Source: Palsa-504 sp963818225
GTDB lineage: Bacteria > Actinomycetota > Actinomycetes > Streptosporangiales > Streptosporangiaceae
Length of the DNA: 64,000 bases
Assembly (NCBI GenBank): GCA_963818225.1
Contig: CAWFRO010000011.1
Location: 496,001 to 560,000, forward strand
Direction: 5' to 3'
The notes beneath the pieces were generated by a model. It ran no database searches, had not been told where the DNA came from, and saw nothing but the letters and a program-made list of their open reading frames with translations. The position numbers were made by a program, and so were the translations under genes. Every line of letters begins with the position of its first letter. Position 1 is the stretch's first letter. This document shows positions 53,084 to 62,308 of the stretch, in pieces.

Positions 53084-55428
53084 CCGGCGGGGTGTCGGCG
53101 GGCAGGCCGGCCGGAGCAGGGCCGTGGGCCGGCCGGGCGCGCGGGTGGCTGCGGGCCTCGCGGGGCGGCCTGTTCACGATCGCGCTGGTGGTAGGCGCCG
53201 GGTCAGGGCTGGCCGCGATGGCGTTCCGGTACCTGATCTACTTCGTCACCTGGCTGGCCACCGGCCACGTCGAGTTCGGCCAGCAGGGCCGCGTCGGCAG
53301 CGCTCACTTTCCCGGGCTCGGGCTGGGGTTCTTCGTCGTGATCCCGGTGCTCGGCGGGCTGATCTACGGCCCGCTGATCTACCGCTACGCCCGGGAGGCC
53401 CGCGGGCATGGCGTGCCGGAGGTGATGCTCGCGGTGGCCGAGGGCGGCGGCCGGATCCGGCCGCAGGTCGCCGCGGTCAAGTCGCTCGCCTCCGCGCTGT
53501 GCATCGGGACCGGCGGGTCGGTCGGCCGGGAGGGCCCGATCGTCCAGATCGGCTCCGCGCTGGCCTCCAGCCTGGGCCAGTGGGTCAAGATGCCAAAGAA
53601 CCGGCTGCGGATCCTGGTCGCCTGCGGCGCGGCTGGCGGGATCGCCGGCACGTTCAACGCGCCGCTCACCGGGGTGTTCTTCGGGGTGGAGATCATCTTG
53701 CGGGAGTTCTCTATCGAGGCGATCTTCACCGTGATGCTGTCGGCGATGATCGCCGACCTGGTCAGCCGCCAGTTCCTTGGCAGTGCCCCGTTCCTGTCCG
53801 GGCTGCCGCCGGGGATCGCGGTGCACCATCTGAGCAGCTACCTGCTCATCGCGGCCCTGGCCGTGGTCGCGGCGCTGGCCGGGCTGGCGTTCGCGAAGAT
53901 CCTGTACGCGACCGAGGACCTGTGCGACAAGGTGTGGGGGAACCGCCCGGAATGGGCCCGGCCCGCAGTGGGCGGGATCGCGCTCGGGCTGCTGCTGCTG
54001 GCCCTCCCGCAGATGTACGGCGTCGGCTACCCGGTCATGTACAAGGCGGTCGGCGGCAGCTACGCCCTGTGGTTCCTGATCGTCCTGGCGGCCGGGAAGA
54101 TCATCGCGTGCAGCCTGACCATCGGCATCGGCGGATCGGGCGGGGTGTTCGCCCCGTCGCTGTTCATCGGCGCCACCTCCGGCATGGCGTTCGGCGAGAT
54201 CGCGAACCACCTGTTCGGCGCGGCCGCCGGGCAGCCCGCCCTGTACGCCGTGGTCGCCATGGGCGCGGTGTTCGCCTCCGCGGCCCGGGCGCCGCTCACC
54301 TCCGTGGCCAGCGTCGTGGAGCTGACCGGCGACTACACCCTCACCCTGCCGGTCATGCTCGCCGTCGCCATCGCCACCGCCGCCTCACGCGCCCTGAGCT
54401 ACGGCACCATCTACACCACCAAGCTGCTGCGCCGCGGCACCGACATCGACCGTCCCGCCTCCGCGGACCCGTTCGAGGACCTCACCGCCGCCGACGCCAT
54501 GCACCCCTTCCCGGCACCGCTGATCATCGCGGCCGGATCACCCAGGCCTCCCGGCCCGGGCCGTGCGCCACTGCCAGGCCCCATCACCCACCAGCACCAC
54601 CCCCAGTTGCTGTTCGCCACCGAGTCCCTCACCCAGGCGCTGCGCCAGCTCGAGCTCTATGGCCGCGACGGGCTGCCGGTCATCTCCGCCGACGGGCAGC
54701 AGCTGCAAGGCTGGATCACCAGCCAGAACGTGCTGCAGGCCGTCGCCCGCCACATGCACGCCGCGCCCGCTGCCGCACCGGCGGCCCACGCCGCCAGCCC
54801 GGCCGTCTCCCGCGTGCAGGCCGTCCCCCGCCAGCCGCCGGACACGCTGCCCGGCTACCAGGTTCTGGAGGTCACCATCTCCGCCGGCTCGCCCGCCGCC
54901 GGCCAGACCCTCGGCGAGACCGCCTGGCCGTCCGGCTGGATCCCGGTAACCATCCTGGACAATCGCACCCTCCGCGACCCCGATCCCAGTATCACCCTGA
55001 CCCCCGGCGACCGCGTCAACCTGCTCGCCCGCGAACCACGCACCCGGCGCCCAGCGCACCCGAACAGCCAGGCCGCCAGCGAGCCAGACGGCCACCCCCC
55101 AGATCCGCGGTCAGCCGCATCAACGCCGGCTCCGCACCCGGCGAGCCCCCGCGGCCCCCGGGAGGCAGCGGCGCTGGAAAACCTACCGCCTGACCCGCCA
55201 AGCAGCGCAGCTGCGCGCCGCCGCCGGGCGCCGTTGGCGTCGTCGGCGACTATAGGTCCGCCCAATCCAGGTGATGATCGCCAGGCGCAGCGGTGGCCGT
55301 CTGGCCTGCTCGGAGCCGGGTGGGAACGCGGCCCGCTGCTATTACGCGGCACCGCAGCCGGGCGACCCCACAGATATCGGGACTTCTGGCCTGGCCAGGC
55401 CGGGGCCATCGGGCGACAATTGGTATAA
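53080..55428 (+). CDS. ClC chloride channel/antiporter with CBS and RCK_C domains
   Basis: 782 residues. ClC membrane part (about 30-450): GTGGSVGREGP with the gating glutamate (Glu151), GGIAGTFNAPLTGVFFGVEI, IGIGGSGGVFAPSLFIGATS, AVVAMGAVFASAARAPLTSV. This is followed by a cytoplasmic CBS-like region (ADAMHPFPAPL, QALRQLELYGRDGLPVISAD, GWITSQNVLQAVARHM) and an RCK_C/TrkA-C fold (GYQVLEVTISAGSPAAGQTL, PVTILDNRTLRDPD, TPGDRVNLLARE). The Pro/Arg-rich last 120 residues look unstructured or read through a lost stop. The presence of the glutamate points to Cl-/H+ exchange as well as channel function; ligand control by the C-terminal domains is expected. Coupled to the MarR gene by ATGA. Confidence 0.93.
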   Translation: MTGGVSAGRPAGAGPWAGRARGWLRASRGGLFTIALVVGAGSGLAAMAFRYLIYFVTWLATGHVEFGQQGRVGSAHFPGLGLGFFVVIPVLGGLIYGPLIYRYAREARGHGVPEVMLAVAEGGGRIRPQVAAVKSLASALCIGTGGSVGREGPIVQIGSALASSLGQWVKMPKNRLRILVACGAAGGIAGTFNAPLTGVFFGVEIILREFSIEAIFTVMLSAMIADLVSRQFLGSAPFLSGLPPGIAVHHLSSYLLIAALAVVAALAGLAFAKILYATEDLCDKVWGNRPEWARPAVGGIALGLLLLALPQMYGVGYPVMYKAVGGSYALWFLIVLAAGKIIACSLTIGIGGSGGVFAPSLFIGATSGMAFGEIANHLFGAAAGQPALYAVVAMGAVFASAARAPLTSVASVVELTGDYTLTLPVMLAVAIATAASRALSYGTIYTTKLLRRGTDIDRPASADPFEDLTAADAMHPFPAPLIIAAGSPRPPGPGRAPLPGPITHQHHPQLLFATESLTQALRQLELYGRDGLPVISADGQQLQGWITSQNVLQAVARHMHAAPAAAPAAHAASPAVSRVQAVPRQPPDTLPGYQVLEVTISAGSPAAGQTLGETAWPSGWIPVTILDNRTLRDPDPSITLTPGDRVNLLAREPRTRRPAHPNSQAASEPDGHPPDPRSAASTPAPHPASPRGPREAAALENLPPDPPSSAAARRRRAPLASSATIGPPNPGDDRQAQRWPSGLLGAGWERGPLLLRGTAAGRPHRYRDFWPGQAGAIGRQLV

Positions 55429-55488
55429 CGCCGGGGCCTGCCCTTCTGGGCTGCGGTCAGGAGACTGCGGGGACCGAAGGAGGGCATC

Positions 55489-55815
55489 ATGACGGCAGAG
55501 ACGGCTCCCGGCCAGGCTGAGGTGACGCCAGGAGGCCCGGCTGAGCCCGGACCTGCGCGGCCCGGCCTCCCTGATCGCCTAGCCAGGTACGGGATCGGGG
55601 TTGCGGTGATCACGCACATCGTCCTGCACGACCGCCGCTTCCAGGCGACAGTCATTACGGGCGCGATCGGGGCGTATGCGCTGGGCAGCGTGACCAAGAA
55701 TAATCAGGCGCGCCCGGTGCGGCGGGTGGCCGCCTGGTACAACGTGCAAGGCCAGGCCCACGACATGAAGGTGCTTCGCCGTGGGCGGCGGGCACTGAGG
55801 TCGGGCAGGCGCTAG
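55489..55815 (+). CDS. Small hypothetical protein, upstream partner of DUF4235
   Basis: 108 residues: Pro/Ala-rich N-terminus to about 30, then LPDRLARYGIGVAVITHIVL, HDRRFQATVITGAIGAYALG, SVTKNNQARPVRRVAAWYNV and a basic tail LRRGRRALRSGRR. One hydrophobic segment. GAAGGAGGGCATC before ATG 55489 is a strong ribosome site. It stands 47 bp before a DUF4235 gene, a pairing seen in other actinomycetes by my recollection. Function unknown. Confidence 0.7.
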   Translation: MTAETAPGQAEVTPGGPAEPGPARPGLPDRLARYGIGVAVITHIVLHDRRFQATVITGAIGAYALGSVTKNNQARPVRRVAAWYNVQGQAHDMKVLRRGRRALRSGRR

Positions 55816-55862
55816 ATCCCGGGGATGGCCCTCGGCGGTTATCACATGGGGCGGAGACGGCG

Positions 55863-56168
55863 ATGTTCAAGTTGCTCTACAAGCCGGTGGCCATTGTGGC
55901 TGGGATCATCAGCGGCGTGCTGTCCGGGCTGATCTTCAAACAGGTCTGGAAGGTTGCCGGGCGGGGATCTGACCCGCCCGCGCCGCTGGATTCCGAGCGG
56001 GGCTGGGGGGAGGTCCTGCTCGCCTCATTCCTGCATGGCGCGATATTCGCGCTGGTCAAGACGGCTGTCGACCGCGGCGCCGCCGAGTGGACGCGTAAGA
56101 AGGTCGGAATCTGGCCGGATGGTACGCTCGATCATCCCGACAAGTCGCCCGGCCATCACGAAGCTTAA
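55863..56168 (+). CDS. DUF4235 domain membrane protein
   Basis: 101 residues with two membrane segments: LLYKPVAIVAGIISGVLSGL and GEVLLASFLHGAIFALVKTA. The middle RGSDPPAPLDSERGWGEVL and the ending AVDRGAAEWTRKKVGIWPDG are typical of DUF4235, small actinomycete membrane proteins often found with stress or general-envelope genes. ATG 55863 follows GGAGACGGCG. It is downstream of and probably co-transcribed with the small gene at 55489. Confidence 0.85.
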   Translation: MFKLLYKPVAIVAGIISGVLSGLIFKQVWKVAGRGSDPPAPLDSERGWGEVLLASFLHGAIFALVKTAVDRGAAEWTRKKVGIWPDGTLDHPDKSPGHHEA

Positions 56169-56865
56169 GCCGTCCTTACAACCGAGTGAACGGCACGGGC
56201 AGGAGCCGGATTCGGCGGCGGCCGTCATTACGGCAATGCAGCGGAAGGTGCAAGAGCCCCCCACCAGATTGCTGCCGGATCGTGCTACGCCTCCGGTCCG
56301 GCATCACGGGCCGATCTGACCGCAGGACCACGAGCACAGGTCAACGTGCCTGGTGAAGGTTCACGCGAATCGGCCCTTGACCCCCTCCCCTCCGGCGAAT
56401 GAGTCGGCAGCAGTCAGTCCGATGGGGGAGGGGCGGCGGGCCACGACGCAGGCACCCGTTTCCAGGGGCAGGCCCGGGTCAGCGGCAAGACCGGCGCCCG
56501 CGAGCAGCTCGGTGATGATGGCCGGACCAGGGCACCGGGGTGTTCGCCCCGGGCCGTAGACGACAGGCTGGCCCGGGCCTCCGGCACGTCATTGGGGGCC
56601 GTGGGACGACCGTGATCCGGAATATGCGCGGGATGACCCGTAGTCCGGCTGCTGATGCGCTGGAAGCCCGGGTACCGTTACGAATGATCCGGGTACGGCG
56701 GGTTAGCGGTAGCGTCCTGGTTACTAACGGCTGGCGGACAGCGGTCTGGCCGGTGTCCGCGATGCCGTGGCCGCGATGGGTTACCGGCCCGGGTGGCTGC
56801 CGGGCTGGCAGTCCCCTGCATCGGTAGCGCGACCGGCCCATCTGGCGGATTCGGGAGGCATGACG
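56169..56865. other. Intergenic region before the DUF1269 gene
   Basis: No gene. GGGAGG (56853-56858) is the ribosome site of the next gene. The long minus-strand open frame over this region lacks any family sign and is treated as the shadow of the plus-strand genes. Confidence 0.4.
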
Positions 56866-57396
56866 ATGGCAGTTGATACGTTCGTGGCCTATGTCGGGGT
56901 GTATGACAACGCCGCCGGCGCGGACGCCGATTACGAGACGGTCAAGGAGCTGCATACCAAGGCGGGCTTGATCGACGCTTATGACGCCGCGGTCATCGAG
57001 CGCCGGGCCGACGGGAAGGTCAAGATCACCAAGAAACATGAGACGCCGACCCGGGTCGGCGGCGTGCTCGGCGGCGGGGCGGGGCTGGCCACCGGCTTGG
57101 TGGTGGCCCTGTTCCCGTTCGCCGCGATCGGCGGGGGCCTGCTCGCGGTCGCCACCGGAGGCGGCGCGGTGCTGGGCGCGGTGGCCGGTCACGCGGCGGC
57201 CGGGATGAGCCGCAAGGATCTGAAGGAGCTCGGCGAGCACCTGGACGCCGGCCAGGCGGGCCTGGTGGTGGTCGCGGTGACGGATATGGGGGCGGAGGTC
57301 GAGCGGGCGATGGAGCAGGCACGGAAGATAGAGGCAAGGGGATTGACGGCCGACACCGCCGCGATCGAAGCCGACGCCAAGTCCGCTCAGGCGTGA
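56866..57396 (+). CDS. DUF1269 domain protein
   Basis: 176 residues from ATG 56866: MAVDTFVAYVGVYDNAAGAD, ADYETVKELHTKAGLIDAYD, then a glycine-rich membrane region VGGVLGGGAGLATGLVVALF and GGGLLAVATGGGAVLGAVAG, followed by the helical MSRKDLKELGEHLDAGQAGL and VVVAVTDMGAEVERAMEQA. DUF1269 proteins are membrane-associated and stress-induced in several bacteria; function is unsettled. An upstream ATG (56860) would have only one base after the GGAGG, so 56866 with seven bases is the likely start. The frame is intact. Confidence 0.85.
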   Translation: MAVDTFVAYVGVYDNAAGADADYETVKELHTKAGLIDAYDAAVIERRADGKVKITKKHETPTRVGGVLGGGAGLATGLVVALFPFAAIGGGLLAVATGGGAVLGAVAGHAAAGMSRKDLKELGEHLDAGQAGLVVVAVTDMGAEVERAMEQARKIEARGLTADTAAIEADAKSAQA

Positions 57397-57999
57397 TGCG
57401 GCAGGATGCCACGCGTGGCCGCCATCGGGCACGGTGCGAGTGGGATGGGCGGGTGACGAGCGAGGCCGGGATGCCGACCCACCGGTTCCTGCCGTCTGGA
57501 TCCGGGACGTCCTCCAGCTGGACCGGCTGAGGGCGCTGCTCGCGGGGTCGCGCCCAGCTCCGGGGCGAGGTGCGGCTCCACGGGCCTTGGCAGCTCGGTG
57601 TGCGCGGCGAACAGCGGGCGTCCGCTGACATCGAGCCCCTCGGTGGCACGCCTGATGAGCTCTGCGGCCTGCGCTACCTCGGGCGAATCGACCCGATCGC
57701 CCAGCATCCTGCGTAGCGCGGTGTCGGCGACCCGCCACCGAGCCGCGACGATCGCCTCGGGGCTGGCCGGCGTCTATGCCCGCGGGATCACCTCGCCGAT
57801 GAGGTCGGGGCTGAAGCTGTAGAAGGTCGCCGTGACGACGGCGGCGCCGACCGGGCCCATCGCCGCTGACCTGCTGGCGAAGTAGCCCATCCGCCCGGGC
57901 TCAACGCCGATGGGGGGACGTACTCGGTCGCGGTCTCTGGGACCGTGTAGACCATGGACTGATACGGCTCCAGAGCACGCTGAAGGCGAGCGGCGACAT
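57387..57999 (-). pseudogene. SCO6745-family protein, frameshifts and a nonsense codon
   Basis: Minus-strand pieces: ARLQRALEPYQSMVYTVPET then, shifted, GRMGYFASRSAAMGPVGAAV, VTATFYSFSPDLIGEVIPRA, and then a TAG where relatives have Trp (RAW-T-PASPEA), followed by TPASPEAIVAARWRVADTAL, RRMLGDRVDSPEVAQAAELI, RRATEGLDVSGRPLFAAHTE and LPRPVEPHL. After this the family ends abruptly and the C-terminal 60 residues (LWH-ATLLREHRGDGH region) are lost. SCO6745 proteins are soluble, about 250-280 residues, of unknown function. The nonsense codon in addition to a frameshift indicates true decay. Confidence 0.75.
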
Positions 58000-58373
58000 G
58001 GCTAGTCCTCTTGCATGCAACGAGCTAGGCATGGTCCGGACCGCAAGACCGTGAGCGTGCTCAGTGGCCCGGCGCCCTCAACATAGCTAGCTCCGCCAAC
58101 GAGAATCAGACACGCTGAGCCAGCCATCGACCTATACGCCCATGAAAGGGGTGCCGGCGTGTCGATTGGCTTGAGCACGCTGGTCGTCTTTTCTCGTGGT
58201 CACTGTGCGGTCGCTCTGGGCCAAGTACTTCGGTACGGCAAGTACCCGAGGCGTCCGAATCATCAACTGGATGCCGGCGCAGACCGCGCACGGGTAACGC
58301 CCTGGCCGCCATTTGTTCGAGCATCATCGGCCCAGACGGTCCGGGCCAATATGGGAGCGAACACGGTTGCGGG
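58000..58373. other. Interval without a gene
   Basis: No gene or recognised element; it separates the SCO6745 remnant from the enoyl-CoA hydratase gene. Confidence 0.4.
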
Positions 58374-59162
58374 TTAGCGGCCGTTGAAGACTCCGGGCCG
58401 CTTCTCCGCGAACGCCTTGAGGGCCTCGATGCGGTCTTCGCTGGGCCTGGAGGGCGCATTGGCGTCGTGCTCGTGCGCGAGCGAGTCTTGCAGGTCGAAC
58501 CGGCGGTTCAGCAGTTTCTTGGCCGAGCGGACCGTCAGCGGCGGATTCCCGGCGATCTCATTCGCGAGCAGCATTGCCTCGTCCATCAGGCGCTCATGCG
58601 GCACAACCGAGTTGACGAGGCCCTTCTCCAGCGCCCACTGGGCGTCGTAGAGACGGCCGGTGAAGGCCATCTCGGACGCTACGCCCAGGCCGGCCAGGTC
58701 CACCATCGACTCCGACGACCCGGTGTCTGGCACTAGCGCGCGTTTCACGAAGATGCTCGCGAAGCGGGCGTGATCGGAGGCGATCCGGATGTCGGCGGCC
58801 AGGCTGAGGGAGAACCCGGCGCCGACGGCGACACCATTGACAGCTGCGATGATCGGCTGTGCGAGGCGGCGCATCCGCGGCGCAAGCGGCGGGATGCTCG
58901 AGCGTGGGTTGTACCCCGGCGCGGGACCGTGGCCGGTGGCCGCCGCGATCTGGTCGTTGACGTCGGCGCCGGAGCAAAAGCCGCGGCCGTTGCCGGTGAG
59001 GATCACGGCCCGGATGTCGGGGAAGCCGGCCTCAAGCTCGTCGAAGGCGTCGTTGAGGTCCCGGGCCAGCCCAGCGTTCAGCGCGTTGAGCACTTCAGGT
59101 CTATTCATGCGGATAACGCCGACGTGCTCGATCCGTTCCACTTTCACATTTTCATAAGGCAT
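58374..59162 (-). CDS. Enoyl-CoA hydratase/isomerase (crotonase family)
   Basis: 262 residues from ATG 59162 (GGGAGGAAATC just before). Crotonase fold: RPEVLNALNAGLARDLNDAF, the CoA-binding/oxyanion loop GNGRGFCSGADVNDQ (59-73), AVNGVAVGAGFSLSLAADIR (second oxyanion glycine), VKRALVPDTGSSESMVDLAG and KGLVNSVVPHERLMDEAMLL. The first catalytic glutamate position is not obvious and the second is in the PDTGSSE region, so hydratase or isomerase activity is not separable. Second gene of an operon with a CaiB-type CoA-transferase, 29 bp downstream of it: acyl-CoA degradation or activation of a carboxylic acid. Confidence 0.92.
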   Translation of the reverse strand: MPYENVKVERIEHVGVIRMNRPEVLNALNAGLARDLNDAFDELEAGFPDIRAVILTGNGRGFCSGADVNDQIAAATGHGPAPGYNPRSSIPPLAPRMRRLAQPIIAAVNGVAVGAGFSLSLAADIRIASDHARFASIFVKRALVPDTGSSESMVDLAGLGVASEMAFTGRLYDAQWALEKGLVNSVVPHERLMDEAMLLANEIAGNPPLTVRSAKKLLNRRFDLQDSLAHEHDANAPSRPSEDRIEALKAFAEKRPGVFNGR

Positions 59163-59191
59163 GATTTCCTCCCGCTGTGGCCGGGTCCGGC

Positions 59192-61567
59192 TTACGGCTG
59201 CTTGCCGGACCGGGATGGTCGTGGCCAGGCGTACGTCTGGCTTTCCTCCGGCGGCGTGCCCAGCCACTCGGTGAGGATCTCGGTGGTGTGCTCCCCGAGC
59301 CGCGGGGTCCGCCGCCGGATGGTGGCGGGCGTCTTGGACAGCCGGTACGGCGGGTCGGGGTACTCGGCCACGCCGAGATCGGGATGATCCATCTCCTGCA
59401 GGAAGTGACGTTCGCGGTGCTGAGGGTCGCGAACCACGTCCTCGCTGTCCTGGACCGCGCCGGCCGCCAGGCCAGCCCGCTGCAGCATCCGCATCGCCTG
59501 CTGCGGCGTCAGCGCGGCGGCCCAGGTCCGGACCGCGTCGGTGACCGCGGCGTGGTCGCCGGGATCGGGCGCGCCGGCCAGCCGCGCCAGCCGCTGCCAG
59601 TCGCCGTCGTCCTCGGGCTCGACCGCCAGCCACGCGTCGCCGCCGAGGCAGCGGACCACCATGCCGGGCGGCGGGTCCTCGCCGGGTTCGTGCCCGTTGA
59701 CCAGGTAATCAAGCAGCATCGGGCCCATGACCGCCCCGCCCACCCCGATCTGGGCCTGGTCGATATGGGTGCCCAGCCCGGTCCGGTCGCGGGCCGCGAG
59801 CGCGGCCAGGATGGCGAACACGCCGTGCGCGCCCGCAAGATAATCGAAGTGCGTGGTGTGGGAGCGGCCCCAGATCCGGGTGATCCCCATGAACGAGAAG
59901 ATCGTCGCGCCGTAGGCCAGGTAGTGCGACCGGGGTCCGCTGCCGTGCCCGAAGCCGGTCTGGGACAGCATCACGATCCGGGGGTTCACCGCGGCGATCT
60001 TCTCGTAGCCGACGCCCCAGCGCTCCAGGACGTCAGGGCCGTAGTTCTCGAGCACCACGTCCGCCACGCTGGCCAGCCGCAGCACCAGGTCGACCGACTC
60101 GGGCTGCTTCATGTCCAGGGCCAGGCTGCGGACCGAGCGGTTGAAATTGGCGAATGCCGGGGAGGTTTCCACGCCGGACGGCTCGTAGACCGCGTCGCCC
60201 GAGCGAAGCTGGCGCGTGGTGTCGGGCACGGTGGGGGACTCGATCTTGATGACGTCGGCGCCCAGCTCAGCCAGGGCCGTGGCGGACACCGCTCCCGCGA
60301 CGACCATGCCGAACGAGATCACCTTAATCGTGGACAGCGGGCTGGCGGGACGCGGCTGCGGCCGCTGCGCCGACCGCCACTCGGCGGCGATCTCGGCGGG
60401 ATCATGCTGGCCGAGCCGGGGCGCTGGGCGGCGGTACTGCGCGAGCAGCGGCTGCCCGGACAAGAACGGCTGGCCCGGGAGGTCGAACTCCCCGAGGCCG
60501 GCCAGTGGTTTGTGTACGAAGAATCCCCGGCTCCGGGGCTGCGGGTCCTGGGTGAACTGCCCCACGGTGTTGACCAGCGCGCACGGCACCCTGAGCTGCT
60601 GGGCGCGGCCGACGAAGTCTTCGCGGTCCATCGCGAGGATGGCCGGCGCGACGATGGCCATGATCTCCTCGGCGTGCTCCCGCCTGCCAGCCGTGTCGGC
60701 GTAGGCGGGATCGCTGAGTTCGGGCGGGCTGCCGAGCAGCTGGATGAGGCCGGCCCAGTGCTTGTCCGTCAGGGCGATGAACTCGATCACGCCGTCCCGG
60801 CAGGGCCATATGCCCCCCACGGCGGGGTAATCGTTGCTGCGCCGTGTGATGTCCTCAGCGTTGGTGTACCTGTGCAGCTCGCCCAGGTAGGTCGCCAGCA
60901 CCTCATGCGCGGAGATCTCGATGAACTGCCCGCCCGCGGCGGGCCGTGCCCGCAGCGCCGCGAGCACGGCGATTGCGAGTTGTGTGCCCGCGTGGTCATA
61001 CAGCTGGCGCCCCGGCATCACGACCGGCGGACCTTCGGGCGGTCCCTGCGAGTACATGGCGCCGCCGAGCGCGCAGGAGGTGAGGTGGGTGGCGCGCCAG
61101 GTGCGGTAGGGGCCGGTGAGCCCGAACGGGGTAACCGCGCAGACGACTGCATCCGGGGCGGCCCAGGACAGCTCGCGTGCCTTCGGGTCGAAGCCGGTCA
61201 CCGGCGGGGTCAGGAGCACGACGTCGGCGTTCGCGCCCAGCTCGGCCAGCATGCCGAGCGTCTCCGCGCGGCGGTAGTCCAGCACGATCCCGCGCTTGTT
61301 GGCGTGGTAGTAGGCGAAGGTAAGGCTGCGTTCCGGGTCGCTGCGGCCGCCAGCGAAGGGATCCTGGCGGCGTAGCTCGTCACCGGCCGGGAGTTCCACC
61401 TTGACCACGTCGGCGCCGGCGTCCGCCAGCAGCCGCCCGCCGTAGCTGCCGACTGGGCCGCTGAGGTCCAGGACGCGGATCCCGTCCAGTGGCAGCGACT
61501 CCAGAGCGGTCATCGGCACACGATCGACTGGCCCGGAGCCCGCGGCCGGAAGATCCGCCAAGAGCAT
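59192..61567 (-). CDS. Tandem CaiB/BaiF (family III) CoA-transferase
   Basis: 791 residues, twice the usual length: two CaiB-type domains in one chain. Domain 1 (about 25-410): VLDLSGPVGSYGGRLLADAG, VVKVELPAGDELRRQDPFAG, PGRQLYDHAGTQLAIAVLAA with the active Asp. Domain 2 (about 425-780): FGMVVAGAVSATALAELGAD, VIKIESPTVPDTTRQLRSGD, RSLALDMKQPES, THFDYLAGAHGVFAILAALA with Asp. Family III enzymes form an interlocked dimer that moves CoA between carboxylates through an aspartyl-CoA thioester; the fused chain could be an intramolecular dimer. The same strand continues with an enoyl-CoA hydratase. The start is taken at ATG 61567; ATG 61513 is an alternative and the ribosome site does not decide it. 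Confidence 0.93.
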   Translation of the reverse strand: MLLADLPAAGSGPVDRVPMTALESLPLDGIRVLDLSGPVGSYGGRLLADAGADVVKVELPAGDELRRQDPFAGGRSDPERSLTFAYYHANKRGIVLDYRRAETLGMLAELGANADVVLLTPPVTGFDPKARELSWAAPDAVVCAVTPFGLTGPYRTWRATHLTSCALGGAMYSQGPPEGPPVVMPGRQLYDHAGTQLAIAVLAALRARPAAGGQFIEISAHEVLATYLGELHRYTNAEDITRRSNDYPAVGGIWPCRDGVIEFIALTDKHWAGLIQLLGSPPELSDPAYADTAGRREHAEEIMAIVAPAILAMDREDFVGRAQQLRVPCALVNTVGQFTQDPQPRSRGFFVHKPLAGLGEFDLPGQPFLSGQPLLAQYRRPAPRLGQHDPAEIAAEWRSAQRPQPRPASPLSTIKVISFGMVVAGAVSATALAELGADVIKIESPTVPDTTRQLRSGDAVYEPSGVETSPAFANFNRSVRSLALDMKQPESVDLVLRLASVADVVLENYGPDVLERWGVGYEKIAAVNPRIVMLSQTGFGHGSGPRSHYLAYGATIFSFMGITRIWGRSHTTHFDYLAGAHGVFAILAALAARDRTGLGTHIDQAQIGVGGAVMGPMLLDYLVNGHEPGEDPPPGMVVRCLGGDAWLAVEPEDDGDWQRLARLAGAPDPGDHAAVTDAVRTWAAALTPQQAMRMLQRAGLAAGAVQDSEDVVRDPQHRERHFLQEMDHPDLGVAEYPDPPYRLSKTPATIRRRTPRLGEHTTEILTEWLGTPPEESQTYAWPRPSRSGKQP

Positions 61568-62003
61568 CGCGTTGCCATTGGTCTCCTCGGCTGGGTGTGC
61601 TCAGACATCGACCAATTGACAAATATCCACCCATGCGTGACGCTAACGCCCGCGATCGGCTAGGTCAACGTAGGCCAGCCGCCGCGCTTCGGCTGAGGCG
61701 CCTCATCGACCGCGAGCTTGTGAAGCGAGTCCGGGCCGGGCGCCGCTGAACGCCTGCGAATAAGACCAGATTTGAGGCCGCGGGCAGGTGACCCAGGCGA
61801 GAGCGAACTGTCGACCGTCCGTTTTTCAGGTGTGGCGGACACCCTGCTCTCTGACGCAGTCTCCACTGGAGACGCGGGAACGGCCGGGCGCTGAGGGTGG
61901 GCTCTGGTCGCAGTCGTTGCCGTCAGCGTTGCCGTGAGGTCAGCTTGGTTCACGGGGATCCTGGCGGCCGGTTCGGGATGCGCCTGGCTTCTCGCGAGCA
62001 AAC
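61568..62003. other. Intergenic region, divergent promoters
   Basis: No gene. It separates the CoA-transferase operon (minus) from the SDR operon (plus). No motif found for the minus side. Confidence 0.4.
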
Positions 62004-62049
62004 TTGACATTTGTTAGCTACCTAACATGATTGTTAGGTAGCTAACAAA
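62004..62049 (+). promoter_or_regulatory. Promoter with large palindromic MarR-type operator
   Basis: TTGACA at 62004-62009 is a good -35 hexamer. It is followed directly by an inverted repeat: TTTGTTAGCTACCTAACA (62010-62027), spacer TGAT, and TGTTAGGTAGCTAACAAA (62032-62049), 18-bp perfect arms. Each arm is itself partly palindromic (TTAGCTACCTAA), so two dimers may bind. The -10 would be inside the palindrome, so bound regulator blocks transcription of the SDR gene. A degenerate copy is found before the marR gene. Confidence 0.85.
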
Positions 62050-62308
62050 ATAGGGCGTGAGTCATGAGTCATGTGGTCTGCTGTCGACGAACTTGCTACT
62101 TCGCAAGCCGACAGCGACGGAGTCGGTCTTGCGCCTATCCGACCTCGGGTGTGTGCAGCCGTAACTTGCGCACCCAGGGCAGAGTCGGACGCGGGACGCA
62201 TCTTCCAGCTCGAGGTGGGGCACCAAGGCGATCGTCCGGCGGCGGTCTTCAGCACTGCTAGCGCAGTTGCCGAGGCATTGCGGACCGATAAACAACAAGG
62301 AGATCACT

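Noticed and set aside
53124..55193. 689-codon open frame overlapping the ClC gene
   Set aside because: Arg/Pro/Ala-rich with no family character; a shifted-frame shadow of the ClC.
56479..57738. 419-codon minus-strand frame over the DUF1269 gene
   Set aside because: Arg/Ala-rich without motifs; the DUF1269 frame has a good ribosome site and family match.
59163..59633. N-terminal extension of the enoyl-CoA hydratase
   Set aside because: The extension is Arg/Ala-rich and overlaps the CoA-transferase gene; ATG 59162 has GGGAGG and matches the family start.
59177..61375. 732-codon plus-strand open frame opposite the CoA-transferase
   Set aside because: Antisense shadow; the CaiB domains on the minus strand are unambiguous.
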